Assembly (NCBI RefSeq): GCF_964355755.1
Contig: NC_092678.1
Location: 17,086,922 to 17,150,921 of the forward strand
DNA length: 64,000 bases
Direction: 5' to 3'
Source: Antedon mediterranea
Lineage: Eukaryota > Echinodermata > Crinoidea > Comatulida > Antedonidae
The translations under genes and the position numbers were made by a program. Shown here one piece after another: positions 23,320 to 34,310 of the stretch. The number at the start of each line of letters is the position of its first letter. Position 1 is the first letter of the stretch. Below the pieces are notes generated by a model. The model did no database searches. It saw only the letters and a program-made list of their open reading frames with translations, and was not told where the DNA came from.

Positions 23320-23720
23320 AGATAATTTTTAGTATGTTAAATAGAAAGAGAATCACGAATGATAAAGAGAAATTAACACATTTGAGTAAAATTGTAGCAA
23401 ATTATGATTTCCAATGAATTCTTAAATGTTGACAATTAGTTGGGTAATTGTTTTTTATAACTTTGTTCTACAGAATTGTAGTTTTCTGTAGAAAAGGAAT
23501 CACGGTTGCTCAAGATAGAAATTATCGTGTAAAATTGCGGATAATTAAATTTTTCAATCCACATTATAAGTTTTAAAAAAATCAGTTGGGCAATTGTTGT
23601 TTCTATTTTCTACAGTATTGACCAGTTTTCTGTAGAAAGAGAATCACGGTTGTTAATTGATCAATATAGAAACGATTGTGTAAAATTGTGGAGAATTACG
23701 ACTTTCAATCAATTCTCAGA
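23320..23720. repeat. Tandem repeat of about 150 bp in gene B intron 1 (three diverged copies)
   Basis: Repeating words are GTTGGGTAATTG/GTTGGGCAATTG, TTTTCTGTAGAAA, GAATCACGGTTG and TGTAAAATTG followed by AATTACGA or similar. It is intronic and non-coding. Confidence 0.55.
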
Positions 23721-23775
23721 TATTTTTTTTGATTTAAAAAGTAAAACAAGTTGAAGTACTTGAAAGCATACTTAC

Positions 23776-23836
23776 GAACAGAACAGCTTGAAAACGGTAC
23801 AACAACCAACAACACGATAACGCTAAAGATAAACAT
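23776..23836 (-). CDS. Gene B first coding exon: signal peptide
   Basis: ATG at 23836 opens MFIFSVIVLLVVVPFSSCSV, a standard secretory signal: a short n-region, a long hydrophobic core, and a small-residue cleavage zone (likely after SSC or CSV). The exon ends with one base (C) before GTAAGT, phase 1, and joins the CUB exon to give Gln then Cys. An upstream in-frame extension exists only with a non-ATG start, and an ATG at 23903 is followed by a stop after two codons, so 23836 is the chosen start. A further donor-like GGAGGTAAGT lies at about 23924, possibly a 5'UTR exon. The promoter was not located. Confidence 0.78.
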
Positions 23837-23909
23837 CTTGTTTAAGTAATTCTGTACTGATTTGTTTACGATTTTACGCAATTCCGTAAGTTCACTCACT
23901 CATATTCGC

Positions 23910-24690
23910 GAATTAAACTTACCTCCGTGATTCTTTTCAACTTATAACACTTGTTTTCGGTGGTCTTTTTTAAATTATGATATTGCTTTTAGTCAATTTT
24001 AAAAATTGATAGATAAATCGTATCACCAGGCATATACTAAATAAATTAAGAGTTTGTTACAGATGTTGCAATCATTATGTTATTCTATTATTTAAACTTA
24101 GATCTGGTAGAAGCGTTTTTATGTGCTTTTTTTTTACAGACAAGAGAATGATAACAATGTATGTGTGTCGATATAGAGTTCTTGTTATCTGGGCCTACAC
24201 GGCATTGTATATACAGTTGCAGTTGTATTGACAGGATTGTTATCCCAAAGTAATTAAAAGAAAGTAAAATAATATTTGAGTAACAATAATGTGACATAAT
24301 TCAGAGGCGAATTCAATGGGATGTGGGGACCAGCCGGCCCGGTGCGTCTTATAAACGTGTGCCGCTGGTACAAAAGCGTGTGTTAAATAAAGTTTACTTT
24401 TTCATCTTATCACTAAACTCCTGATAAAAATCACCTCCGATCTTGTTATAAGTTTGTAAACGTTTAATTGAATTATCAGAACCTTTGATTAATTATTTAT
24501 TTGTTTATCAACCGTTGAGAGAAGATTGATTGATTGTATACGGGTACATCTGTTAAAGTCTTCATTTGGCCATCAGTTGTATACATAATGCATATATATA
24601 TATATATTTCAAAGAAGTAATAATTATTAAATCTTCTTATCTGCTTTTTTATTTATTTAATGAGGGGAGTCGTAATTTTGACCTTAGAAA
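23910..24690. other. Presumed 5'-flank of gene B
   Basis: AT-rich, with a TA dinucleotide run near 24590-24607. No convincing core promoter element can be assigned. Confidence 0.35.
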
Positions 24691-24700
24691 AAATCCTGAC

Positions 24701-24772
24701 ATGACGGGAATTGAACCTAGGACCATTGGAGTGGTAGTCAAGCATCATAACCACCAAGCCACAACTCCACTC
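24701..24772 (-). repeat. tRNA-like sequence (tRNA pseudogene or SINE head)
   Basis: The minus strand reads TGGCTTGGTGGTTATGATG (box A-like) and, about 30 bases later, TAGGTTCAATTCCCG (box B-like). Stem pairing is imperfect, so an active tRNA is unlikely. No A-rich tail or target duplication was identified. Confidence 0.45.
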
Positions 24773-24991
24773 CAGATGAAAATATCTATGTTAAACCAAA
24801 AGTAGTATCTGTTTGTTGTTTTCATTATGTTCATGTCAAACACACACATAGTTATTCATTTTAGTGGAGTTGATGAATGAAATTATTTCAATACTAACAA
24901 TTCACTCCTTTGCTAACCTACTGCAAGACAAATTGTTGATAAATAAATCATGATAACAACCTCATTGTTCTTCTCTCCTCTTATTATATAA

Positions 24992-25130
24992 AGTTTTGTT
25001 CCCAATTGGACGCAACGTAAGAACGTAGACGCAACGCAAGCGAGTTGACCAGTGACAAGCGACAGTTCGAATAATCCATCACTTGTGATTGGTCAAATCC
25101 CTTTCGTCGTGTGTCTAGTGAGAACCAAGT
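24992..25130. mobile_element. Palindromic MITE, copy 1
   Basis: Foldback element: TTGTTCCCAATTGGACGCAA at the left is roughly complementary to GTGTCTAGTGAGAACCAAG at the right. The middle pairs AGCGAGTTGACCAGTGACAA with CACTTGTGATTGGTCAA. The ends resemble those of the 4.1-kb inverted-repeat element at 50.68 kb (GTGGTTCCCACTAGAACGCA). Confidence 0.6.
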
Positions 25131-25145
25131 TTAAAAGATAGCGTA

Positions 25146-25303
25146 AAGCTTGGTTCGAACTTGGACAACGTAAGGACGTAACGCAACGCGATTTGACCAA
25201 TCTCAAGCGATGGATTATTCCAACAGTCGCGTGTGATTGGTCAACTCGCTTGCGTTGCGTCTACGTCCTTGCGCTGCGTCCTAGTGGGAACCGAGGTTTA
25301 AGG
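25146..25303. mobile_element. Palindromic MITE, copy 2
   Basis: Same family 15 bp downstream: AGCTTGGTTCGAACTTGGAC at the left and GCGTCCTAGTGGGAACCGAG at the right. Internal complementary segments are AACGCGATTTGACCAATCTC and TGATTGGTCAACTCGCTTGC. Confidence 0.62.
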
Positions 25304-25814
25304 CTGTGTTTTCCCCGCAGCGTAACACAATTGATCGGTCAACCAAACAGATGATTAAAACAAAAATAAAGTGCGCATTCACAACGCAACAATGTATCTT
25401 TTATGTAAACAAAAAATACAAAAAAATAATTATATCTTAATTATCTTATCCTATTTTTGCTATTTTGATATTTCAATGTAAATGTCTTTGTACATATTAT
25501 TAACTGTAGTTTAGCGCATCTCGCTGACCTGGTTTCATGTTTTTAATATCAAAGCGTCAACAATTGCAGGGAAGATTAAGGACCATTAGGTAAACCCGAT
25601 TGTTTACATTTTATTTTCTGAATCATGTTATTCTGTATAAATATGTTTTAAATAAATGAAATAAACGTTTTAAATGTTTATTCAATATTGCCGCGCGCCA
25701 ACAACAGGGTTTATTTTTTAAAAGTTTGTGCTTTCTTGTCGACAATAGAGGGCCTCCCATAAAAACGGTGATGGCGACGCCCATGATACTTCTAAAGGTC
25801 TTTCAGTTCGCGGA

Positions 25815-25968
25815 ATGATTTTTGTAAATAAACAACAACAAATGTTTAGAGCTTTGTATGACTATCAAAGTAAAGATGGGAAGTCTATAAACTTTCAGAA
25901 AGGGCAACGGTTTACCTTGCTTGACAAAAGCAACGGTCATTGGTGGAAAGTTATGTCCGATCAGTCCG
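25815..25968 (+). CDS. Putative first coding exon of an SH3-domain protein
   Basis: From ATG at 25815 (or 25842) the frame reads MFRALYDYQSKDGKSINFQK, then GQRFTLLDKSNGHWWKV. These are the ALYDY, hydrophobic-F..G and WW landmarks of an SH3 domain, covering strands up to the second Trp. The domain then stops before its conserved PxNY end. A candidate donor (TCCG-GTATGG, GT at 25969-25970) would cut the frame in phase 1 exactly where the remaining SH3 residues should continue in another exon. An N-terminal SH3 starting M-x-R-A-L-Y is also seen in NCKIPSD/SPIN90-like proteins, but one exon is not enough to name it. The next exon was not found. SH3 domains bind proline-rich peptides in cytoplasmic signalling and actin control. 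Confidence 0.6.
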
Positions 25969-26099
25969 GTATGGTAGCCGAATTATGTCACAAAAGATGA
26001 TAGTCAGGTTCCTCATGTATGAAAATACGGGTTCCGTAGGATTTTAATGCCCAAAGTGAGATTTCACTTGATTTTACGTTATTATAGTGCTAGGATACC

Positions 26100-26640
26100 A
26101 AAAATGCTAGGTAAACAATTTTCACGATCCTGTAACCATGGTAACAGCCCCAAGTTCAAAATGGCGACCAAATGGCCATATCTCCATAACCCTTTGGTCT
26201 ATTGGCAAGATATTGGTATCAAAATACTCGGAATATATATATTTATTTTCGTTGTAATGGAACATTTTTACTAAATGCAACCAGAAATGCTATTTGCTGT
26301 ACTATTGACCCTTGAACTTGCCTCGTACTGTATCTTAAAAACGGCTCGTCATAAAAATAAAAATGGTCTCAAAATTGCTCAGGCCTTACATATTTATATT
26401 TAATGTAATGCAATATTTTGTTAAAAAATGTCCGGAAGCAAAGTTATTGACCTTTGACATAGAGAATAGCTTACAAAGATTTTTATTCAGTAGTCTCTGA
26501 TCATATCTCCATAACCCTTTGGTCTATTGACAAGATAATGATATCAAAATACTCGGAATAAATATATTTATATTTGTTGTAATAGAAAATTTTTACTAAA
26601 TGCTATTTTTCTGCACTATTGACCATTGACCTTGACTCGC
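26100..26640. repeat. Two diverged tandem copies of about 330 bp
   Basis: CATATCTCCATAACCCTTTG, GTCTATTG-CAAGATA and TCAAAATACTCGGAATA occur at 26176-26240 and again at 26505-26570, each followed by ATTGACC/TTGACC words. No coding function is apparent. Confidence 0.55.
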
Positions 26641-26884
26641 ACTGTATCTAAAAACGGCAAAAAAACATTTCAAAACTCCCTTTTCTTGTTCGTTGCTCAT
26701 GATTTTCCTTTTTATCTTATCAGGTTTCCGTTCCATAAAAAACTTAAACATCTTACCTTGTATATTATTGAAGAAAGTGATTTGGTGGGTCCAGTAAGTT
26801 TGAAAAGTGAAAAGTTAAAATTGGCAGAACCAGTGTTTTTATTATAGTATTTTTTCCAAATAAAGTTATGGATCTTTGGCTCCA

Positions 26885-28800
26885 CAATAATAATAATTTT
26901 ATTGAAACTACACCTTTACAACGGTGGAACACATTCATACACGCTGCGTTCTATATACAGATAGACATTCAACAGATACAACATAATAAAAAGCAAACAG
27001 ATACAAAATAAAACTAGTCAACCGACCGACTCGATCGCTATCGTAGTCGTACGTCACTTATGCATTATACAATGAGTTAAAAAGAAAAGAAATGCAAACA
27101 ATTGTTAAGTAGTACAGTAACTGGGAAAAAAATAATATTGTACCAAAATTCAAAAATAGTAATACAACAAATTCAAACTAAATAGATCTCTATACCGCAA
27201 CAAAACAAAAACATTACATGCTATCTGCGAGTTGTATAAGATTGTTTCGTATTTTCCATGATATTGTTATGTATACTTTACAAAATTTGTCAAGACTCAA
27301 TAGAACATTATTACTGAGGGGAAGTGTATCCGTCCCCAGAAGATATAACATTTTGTCGTCATTGCTACTGGTGCAGAATGTTTCCCAAACATCTAACTCG
27401 TTATGAAAAATTAAGTCTTGTTTAAGTAGGCCTATATTTAGCTGTTCTTCTCTTACACATTGTAATGCATCACAACTAAATAAAAAGTGAGATATGTCCT
27501 CTATATTTCCAGAGTTACATAATGAACAGAGAACATCATTATCCACGGTCCATTTACTTAATTTAAAATTTAAAGGGAGAGTATTGGAATGGGCTTGACA
27601 TTTAAGACGGGCACCATTAAAATTTGTTTTATCAAGTAAAAACTTTTCAAGATCCGGCTTTGATTTTGACTTTGCATAAAAAGATAGCGACGATTTAGAT
27701 GGGAGGTCCTCTGACCATTAATTATTTACATTATCTAAAATATTTTGTTTCAGTAAATTAAACCAATTTTCCAAAGTGCGATTGTTAATAACATTGTTAA
27801 AAATATGCATGCATTCAAATCTACAGAAAGTGGTGCGTACACAACAACTAACGAATTTAAATCGTAATTCTTTTGTGTTGTAATTAAGCGTAGTCTTGTA
27901 CAATAGGTTGGGCCATCGTTTCTAATTTAACCCGACTAAACGTTCAAATAATTTTAGTTGTAATATGTTATGAGATACGGTTAAGGGTATCCATCCTAAA
28001 TCTCCATATAAGGCCATTTTCGGTGTATACGCTGGTGCTTTTAGAATATATTGTGTCATCTGCATTTGAAGCCGTTCCAGTCTCTCAATATCTGAATTGG
28101 ATACTCCAGTCCAAACAGAGCAACCATAATTAATAGAAGGTAAAACTATTGTTTTCCTTATGATATTTCCGTAATAAACTCTGTCAAAGTCATCAAGATT
28201 ATCAATTATAGATTTAACTTATGAAACTAATCTATTACCCTTTTTAACAACATTGTCAATATGCGAATGTTCACATACATTTTTTTGATATTAGTACTCC
28301 TAGATATTGGTAGGTGTCTGTTTCTGTGATGTGATGTTTGTCAAGATCCCATTGTTTATATTTATTTATCTTTTTTCCAAAAACCAAGACTTTTGATTTT
28401 TCATAGTTAAAATTAAGTTTCCAATAATTTGAAAATTCACCTGGTAATTTAAGCATGTTTTTAAGGTCATGCTCATTATTGGCAGTTAGCACGACATCAT
28501 CAGCCCAGAAAAGACTACCCATCCATTTATCTTGGATCTTAACACCAACATTATTTGAGTTATAACAACTTCTTAAATTCATTAATAAAAATGTTAAAGA
28601 GTACAGGAGATAGAGTACATCCCTGTTTAACTCCCTGATCAATTACAAATGAATCAGTAGAAATGTTTCCATATGGCTTTTAGTAGTCCTTCTCGCCATA
28701 CACTGTCGAATGCCTTTCGGAAGTCCAGGAACGTCATATAGGTGTTTTTCCCTTCTGCAAATCTGCAGGCAGCAATACTTTTTAGTGTGAAAATGTGATC
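26885..28800 (-). mobile_element. Degenerate LINE, reverse transcriptase and C-terminal region
   Basis: Minus-strand frames contain, in order, TYMTFLDFRKAFDSVWREGL (about 28680-28740), GVKQGCTLSPVLFNIFINEF (about 28570-28640), WMGSLFWADDVVLTANN (RT catalytic box, with WADD in place of the usual YADD/FADD), TYQYLGVLIS, a region LERLQMQMTQYILKAP, and a Cys/His C-terminal motif CSLCNSG...ISHFLFSC (near 27500). Several frameshifts and stops break it. The 3' end near 26885 has AATAAAATTATTATTATTG. A non-LTR element, clade not assignable by eye. Confidence 0.8.
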
Positions 28801-28839
28801 CTCATGTTTAGTATTTTATCATATCTTTAGATTTTGGAC

Positions 28840-29232
28840 AAAAATTTAAATCAAATATATTATCTAAATTACTTGAAACATTATACCAAGGTATCGTATG
28901 GGTTCGTTAGTCTATAGTTTTGTTTGGTGGGAATTTTAAAATCCGAATTCCTTAATGAGCCCAATCTCATTATATTACTTTTTTCATAATTTATCTTAAG
29001 CCCTGAGGATAAAGCAAATAAGTCCAAAGTGTCCATGATGGGCTTTATTTAATTGGAATCGTTTATATAGAATACCGTGTCGTCAGCAAATTGACATAAT
29101 TTAATGTTTACGTTATTATAGGATATACTTTCTATTTTTTCTGTTTGACGGACTGCATTGCCTAGGATTTCCGCACATAGAATAAACAAGTATGGTGATA
29201 GAGGGCATCCTTATCGTAAACCACGACTAAGA
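28840..29232 (-). mobile_element. L1/Tx1-like reverse transcriptase fragment
   Basis: The minus frame reads GCPLSPYLFILCAEILGNAV, then KIESISYNNVNIKLCQFADD and TVFYIND. This is the RT palm motif set typical of L1/Tx1-type elements. It is a different lineage from the LINE just downstream. It is cut at 29233 by the hairpin/tetranucleotide module. An in-frame stop precedes GCPLSP. Confidence 0.78.
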
Positions 29233-29235
29233 CTA

Positions 29236-29357
29236 AACAAGGCCACCAACAGCCATTAAGTCGCGTGCTACAATGCATAGTGATACCGGACAGACAGACA
29301 GACCGACAGACAGACCCACCGGCATAGTGAACCATAGAGTCGCGTGGACGTGACTAA
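29236..29357 (-). mobile_element. Hairpin/tetranucleotide-repeat element end, copy 4
   Basis: CAAGGCCACCAACAGCCATT, ATAGTGATACCGG, a GACA tract (29289-29318), ATAGTGAACCATAGAG and the terminal palindrome GTCGCGTGGACGTGAC (29338-29354). It abuts the Helentron-like fragment that follows and interrupts the L1-like RT. Confidence 0.6.
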
Positions 29358-29680
29358 AAAGGCAAAATGTTGACGAATTTTTAAACTTTTTCATCAAAAA
29401 CGTGCGCAAATTATCCAATTCGACGTGCTCGTATGACGTAATTTGAAGTCGAAATTGTTTAAAAGTTGGTAAAATTATTAAAAAAGGCTGCAAAAACATA
29501 AATCACGCAAAAAAAGTATGTATTTAACGCTATGTGCGCACCGCGCGCGTAAAAATTTGGGCGCATATAGGAATTTTTGACATGTCCAAAATGACAAGAA
29601 ACGCGTAGAAAGTTGATTAAAAATTAATTTTGCACATTTTAACATTTTTAATGCGCGCGCGCGTCCGACGCTTAAACGAA
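29358..29680 (+). mobile_element. Fragment of a Helentron-like element (Y family interior)
   Basis: Close match to the interior of Y1/Y2 (compare 12450-12740): TTCGACGTGCTCGTATGACG, GAAATTGTTTAAAAGTTGGT, AAAACATAAATCACGC and AAATGACAAGAAACGCGTAG. Direct linkage to the hairpin/GACA end module connects the two repeat families. Confidence 0.65.
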
Positions 29681-29689
29681 TTCCTTAGG

Positions 29690-29800
29690 CACCGTAAATC
29701 CAAACTACATATTTCTACATTTGCCAGCCAGAAAAGTTAGTAGAGCTTTCGGGCAACACTAACCATTCATCAGTGCAAGTGATATATATATATATATAAA
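29690..29800 (-). mobile_element. Possible Penelope-like element end with hammerhead-like core
   Basis: The minus strand reads CACTGATGAATGGTTAGTGT then TGCCCGAAAGCTCTACTAAC. The CTGATGA...GAAA order is that of the hammerhead ribozyme core carried by Penelope-like elements, but stem II is imperfect here (GGTTA-GTG-TTGCC). Followed by a TA repeat. No protein is present. Confidence 0.35.
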
Positions 29801-30250
29801 CAATTCATACATTAAGGTAGTGATAAACATATCTAATAAAGTACAAAAACATGGTATGGCTCTTGAAAAATAGGTAGCCAGGCCTACATGGCTCGTCCTA
29901 TTACCGCTAAACAACAGCTCATCATGAGTAAGCATTGTTCCATAATAAGAGAAAAATTAAACATACTATGCATAGCCTACATATTTCCGGTACTTCACAA
30001 GTGAGCCTCATGTAATTATAATTAAGAAGGTCAATAATAACCTGTTTTGGTGTGGAATTTGAAATTAGATGCATCATTAATAACATTTACTGGATAAAGG
30101 AAAGATATTTGATTTGATTATTATTATTAACCAAAATAACCACTGTGTATTCGGCAATGCCTATCTGCATGCCCTGCACGACGTTGAGTACCGGCATTAT
30201 GTAGACAAGATTATTGTTATTCATGAACGCTATTTTATTGGTTCCTATTG
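29801..30250. other. Unassigned DNA
   Basis: No gene or repeat end recognised. Confidence 0.4.
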
Positions 30251-31071
30251 AGCCCCTTTCTCACAGATGTGCCTGCAATATACCGGTACAGTGCTGGCGT
30301 CGTGCCGGTATCGTTACCGGCATATAACCATTCTCATCGGACTATCGTGCCGGAAATATAACCGGTATATACCGGCTTTCTGTGAGAAAGGAGTCGGGCA
30401 TATTCGGCCAATAAAAAGTCTCTGACAAAATAATTATTGAGGGCGTCCTTTAATGTTATTATTTTTGTCTAGGCCTAGCGATGATATGGCGGCGAATGTC
30501 AAGTTACAGATTATTATCTTCCTTTATAGCATATTTATGCAATACATGCTATGTACAGTATATTGTGCATATATTATACAGGTATAGCAATTAATTTGTC
30601 GTCATCGGCAATCTGTAAAACACCTTAGAAGGCTGTAGGCCTACAATTTACAAGGCGACGAAAGGTCAGGCACCAACAAACAGAGAGCTAAATGGCCTAG
30701 CCTAGCGGCCTATAGATTATGCTTCTTGTCCCCTTATTTTAAGCAGCTCTCTTATCTCATTATCCCTCCAGTTCGACATTATTATTGTTAATTGAATTGA
30801 ATAGGCGCCAAAGTGATACACTTGACCGCGCAATGTGTCAAAGCCTCGACGGGGAACCCCGGAATATAACGGCGATACGTTCTCACAGAATGCCCGTCTG
30901 GCATTGCGGGGAATATCCCTAGAATATTACTAGGTCTAAAGCAGGTCATGTCGATGCCGGCATGGTGCCGGCATGATGCCAAGACGACCCGTTCTCACAG
31001 AAAACCATACCGGCATGGTAATGGTATATTCCCGCAATATTCCTGGCACACAACTCTGTGAGAAAGGGGCT
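30251..31071. mobile_element. Element with perfect 17-bp terminal inverted repeats (821 bp)
   Basis: AGCCCCTTTCTCACAGA at 30251-30267 and its exact reverse complement at 31055-31071. The flanks share TTG (30248-30250 and 31072-31074), a possible 3-bp target duplication. Internal CCGG-rich palindromes (ACCGGTATATACCGG near 30361, GCCGGCATGGTGCCGGCATG near 30956) and another inverted end at about 30378-30396 suggest two MITE copies joined by unrelated DNA. Confidence 0.55.
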
Positions 31072-31678
31072 TTGGTTGATTGATAATTAGCAATACTAGT
31101 GGTTTCGCTCGCACACCCTCTAGTAGTGGGTGTACCCGAATGGTCCTCGAAAACATGGCCAACGTTTCTGGCCTTCTCCAGTGTGTGACAGGGTGACATA
31201 GATTTGTACTCAAAAGTGTCACAATCCAAGAATGAATTAAAGTAAAGGCCTTCAATAATAGTTAAATTACTAAAACAAATTGTAGTTCCACTAAAGTAAA
31301 TGCTTTTAATCAATATAATTAATCAGCTGAATATCTAAAACAAATTAATTGCTAGGCCTAGTTCACAATACGTTGCACCACTAAACAATTTGCATTTATT
31401 ATTGAATGTCGCCACCAACGGCCATTTTGCCTGAAGTGACGGACCCGGAAGCCAGTTGAACAACAGCGCGAGTGTGTGAAAATAATCCTGTGATCCACAA
31501 ATTTCGATAGGTAACGCTAAATGTTGTCGTAAAAAAAAAAATGGAACAATAGCGTAGTACTGAAAACTAATGTTATCAAATCTACGTTTCGCGGTACATC
31601 TAAGATAGATAAGATAGGTATCCAAGGCGGAGATTTATATCGAAGTTTTTCCATTGTGCTCGCTTATGTCGGAATTAA
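31072..31678. other. Unassigned DNA
   Basis: Open frames here lack family signatures. No gene called. Confidence 0.4.
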
Positions 31679-32304
31679 AGCCCCATTCCCTACGTTTTTT
31701 AGATCTAATTTATGATCACAAACTATATTTAATGTAAAAATAATACTATATGGTCCTATTGCGATAACTTTTTTCGTCTTTAAACGGTTAAAAATGTGAA
31801 AAATAAATCGATTCTAATAATTATAGCGGCCCGCTATAAATCCCAAAATGCATTGCGCGCGGATTGATATTTTTGTTTTTCACCTGTAATTCGCCCACTT
31901 TTCGATCGATCGTGAAGCCAAAACAAATGGAAGACTCCTAACTTTTCAGCGAAAATACCGGGTTTTCCCCAATTTGTATCAACGGAGTCTGGCAAAAATA
32001 GAAAGACAATTAATGCAGCAACTATACAACGTCAGGCTACGTATATAGCTAGCGTACGATGTTCGTACGTTATCGATGTTTACCAGCTAGGCCTACAAAA
32101 CTAAGCCTAGCTAGGCTAGGCCTAAGACCCTCAACGAGAGGTCGATCGCCGCGAGCTACTTAGGTAGTGCATTGTTTCTCACTTTTTATCATAATTTACC
32201 ATAAAACGTACATTTAAGACAAGGAATGACATGGTTTAATGTTTTTAAAGTGATATATATGTATTATTTTCCAAAAAACGTCCACAATTGCAGGGAAAGG
32301 GTCT
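31679..32304 (-). mobile_element. TTAA-flanked MITE, copy 2 (626 bp)
   Basis: Inverted copy of 15538-16163 of identical length, with TTAA at 31675-31678 and 32305-32308. Ends on the plus strand are AGCCCCATTCCCTACGTTTT and, at the right, GCAGGGAAAGGGTCT. Few differences separate the copies, so both insertions are comparatively recent. Confidence 0.82.
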
Positions 32305-32689
32305 TTAACCATAATTTATATATAAATTATCCAAATAATAATGGTATGTCATGGACATAGTATTTTTGCCATCGTTCACTGTGTAATCGTCCGTCTGTAT
32401 TTATAAGCATATAACAAATCATTACATTAATTTACAGTTAATAATCAATAATAACAAAGTAAACATACATTTTTTAAGCAATGAATATCCCTTGAATGAT
32501 GTTTCAAAGATAGGTTGGTTGACGTTAGCCATACAACTCATTGAGTATGGTATGTTGGCATGTACAGCATTGTTCATGATCATCGTTCCATTTTTTAAAT
32601 GTTTTACTTTTAGTGTTTGTCTTAGAAGTCTTACGGGATACGTCATCACTTATATAAATACTGTTATTGTTTAGTGGATTGCCCTTCAA

Positions 32690-33340
32690 TGTTTTCGCTG
32701 CTTGGCTTAGAACAAATTTGCCTGCCCACGTAGCTCAACAGTTAATTGGTCTTTGTCTCCTCGATGACGAGCGCCTTATTGGGATTCTGTGGACTCGTTC
32801 CACTTCTATGTCGTCCCCATTCTCTAATTTCATGTGCGAAGTGAATACAACTTCTACAAATTCCTTGCACGATAAATTGCCTCCCTTCTCGTAATCTTCT
32901 GGTACGTTATGAATGATTATATTATTCCTCCTCGATCTATTTTCGAGATCGTCTACTTTCTTTTCTAGATAGGTAATAGTATCTAAAGTTTCATTAACTG
33001 ACTTAAATTTGTTTGTATTGTCCTCCACTGATTTGTCCATGAATTCTAGCGATTGCGTTATCTTTGTGATGACTCCGGTTTTTTTTTTCTACGTTTTCCT
33101 CAATTTTGGTCATCTTACCCTTCTAGCTTATTGACTCGTTTAACCATCGACTCCAGTTTGTTGAGTATTAGGTCAAGTTTTGAAGAGAGTTATCGCATTT
33201 GACGGCTGATGTTCTGGTTCAGTTGAGTCGCACCCATATTTTATTCCGCTCCGAATCTGACCCTTGGCTGTCTTGGCCAGTGGTGGACATCAGATGATAG
33301 GTTATTTTGTCCTTTTTAGCTTTCGATTTTTCCATATTCA
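32690..33340 (-). pseudogene. L1-like ORF1 (RNA-binding protein) relic
   Basis: The minus frame at 32735-33040 reads TITYLEKKVDDLENRSRRNN then IIIHNVPEDYEKG and IEVERVHRIP. This is the end of the coiled coil, the conserved RRNN-I-I-HNVPE core and the RxHR helix of L1/Tx1 ORF1. Upstream (33041-33330), coiled-coil-like leucine-rich pieces are frameshifted. It may be the ORF1 of the same lineage as the RT fragment at 28.84 kb, but they are 3.5 kb apart and in the wrong order, so they are separate relics. Confidence 0.75.
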
Positions 33341-33714
33341 ATAGAGAGTTTTACTTTCAGTGTACAAATTATGTAAATACGGCACTGATTTAGTTGTTTT
33401 TGAAAGGAGCGCTACAAAAACGTGATGATTTGTGTATAAATTTCAGGAGCTACAAGTATACACGTCTTTACTGCATCGAGCTTAGCGCCCTCTCAACCAC
33501 TATTAAAAAAAACTATTTTTTAATAATGTACAAAAAATGAAATGAATACCATCCCATTAATTACCGGTATGTACAGAGAAAGCTTGAGCGGAAATCGAGG
33601 GTTACTTTTGCCAAAAAGACGAAGCGCGAAACAAATAAAAACGCAGCGTGAAACATCTGAAATGATATACAATTTGCTACAAAATAAAAAGACAGAATAT
33701 ATTATATATAACTA
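33341..33714. other. Unassigned DNA
   Basis: No gene recognised. Confidence 0.4.
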
Positions 33715-34310
33715 TAACTAGCAGTAACCCGTGCGACGCACGGTCTTTAAACAGCTTTGCATGGGCAAGTATAAAAACAGCGCACTTTGATAAAGGTACT
33801 TTGACAAATTATTAAAATAAAAACAAAATGTATCAAGAATAAAATTCGGAACTACTGTATTTAAGGCCATTGGTTTGTAATACGCTATTCCTTCACTTCA
33901 ATATATGTAGGCTAAAAATTAAAGCAATGGTACAGTGGATATGGAACTTTTACTTTACTTTTGACTGGGAAATAAAAGACGCTTACGAAAAATTGTGCTG
34001 TATAAATTATTTTGGGTTTTTTTCGTGGTGTAATAATTATTTGATACGTAGAGATAAAAAAAAGTGGATAAAAATCGAATGAAAAAAAAACACATTGCTG
34101 CGGAAACACGAATTAAGTTTATTTATTTATATTTTATTTTTATTTCACTGGTTTTGATATTTTGCAATTTTTTTGTAAGGGAGATTTGTTACGTACTTGC
34201 TACTTTTGTAATTAAAGTGTGGTCTACCAGAAACCAGTGCTCCGCACGGTTTGCCTACCTTAATAATTATTCGCATGGCATGATTATTAAGTATAATAAA
34301 AGCGTACTTT
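33715..34310 (+). repeat. Pair of related hairpin-bearing repeat ends
   Basis: AACCCGTGCGACGCACGGT (33725-33743, palindromic CCGTGC-GACG-CACGG) and AACCAGTGCTCCGCACGGTT (34232-34251) are each followed by GCATGG and AGTATAA...AGCG in the same order, so two copies of one terminal sequence lie in direct orientation about 500 bp apart. The interval between them is AT-rich and non-coding. Confidence 0.45.

Larger units (their letters stand above)
5044..23836 (-). other. Gene B: secreted or membrane CUB-LRR protein gene (span of the exons seen)
   Basis: Seven minus-strand exons join without a frame break: signal peptide (23776-23836), CUB (22173-22514), LRRNT (20422-20557), and LRR exons at 14993-15064, 8330-8401, 6692-6763 and 5044-5118. 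Each has an AG acceptor and, with one approximate exception noted per exon, a GTAAGT donor. Exon phases are 1, 1-1, 1-2, then 2-2 throughout, so any number of LRR exons can be retained in frame. The gene continues below position 1; C-cap and any membrane-anchoring exons are not in the window. LRR ectodomains usually bind proteins; CUB modules are common in extracellular receptors and developmental proteins. No ligand can be inferred. Confidence 0.75.
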
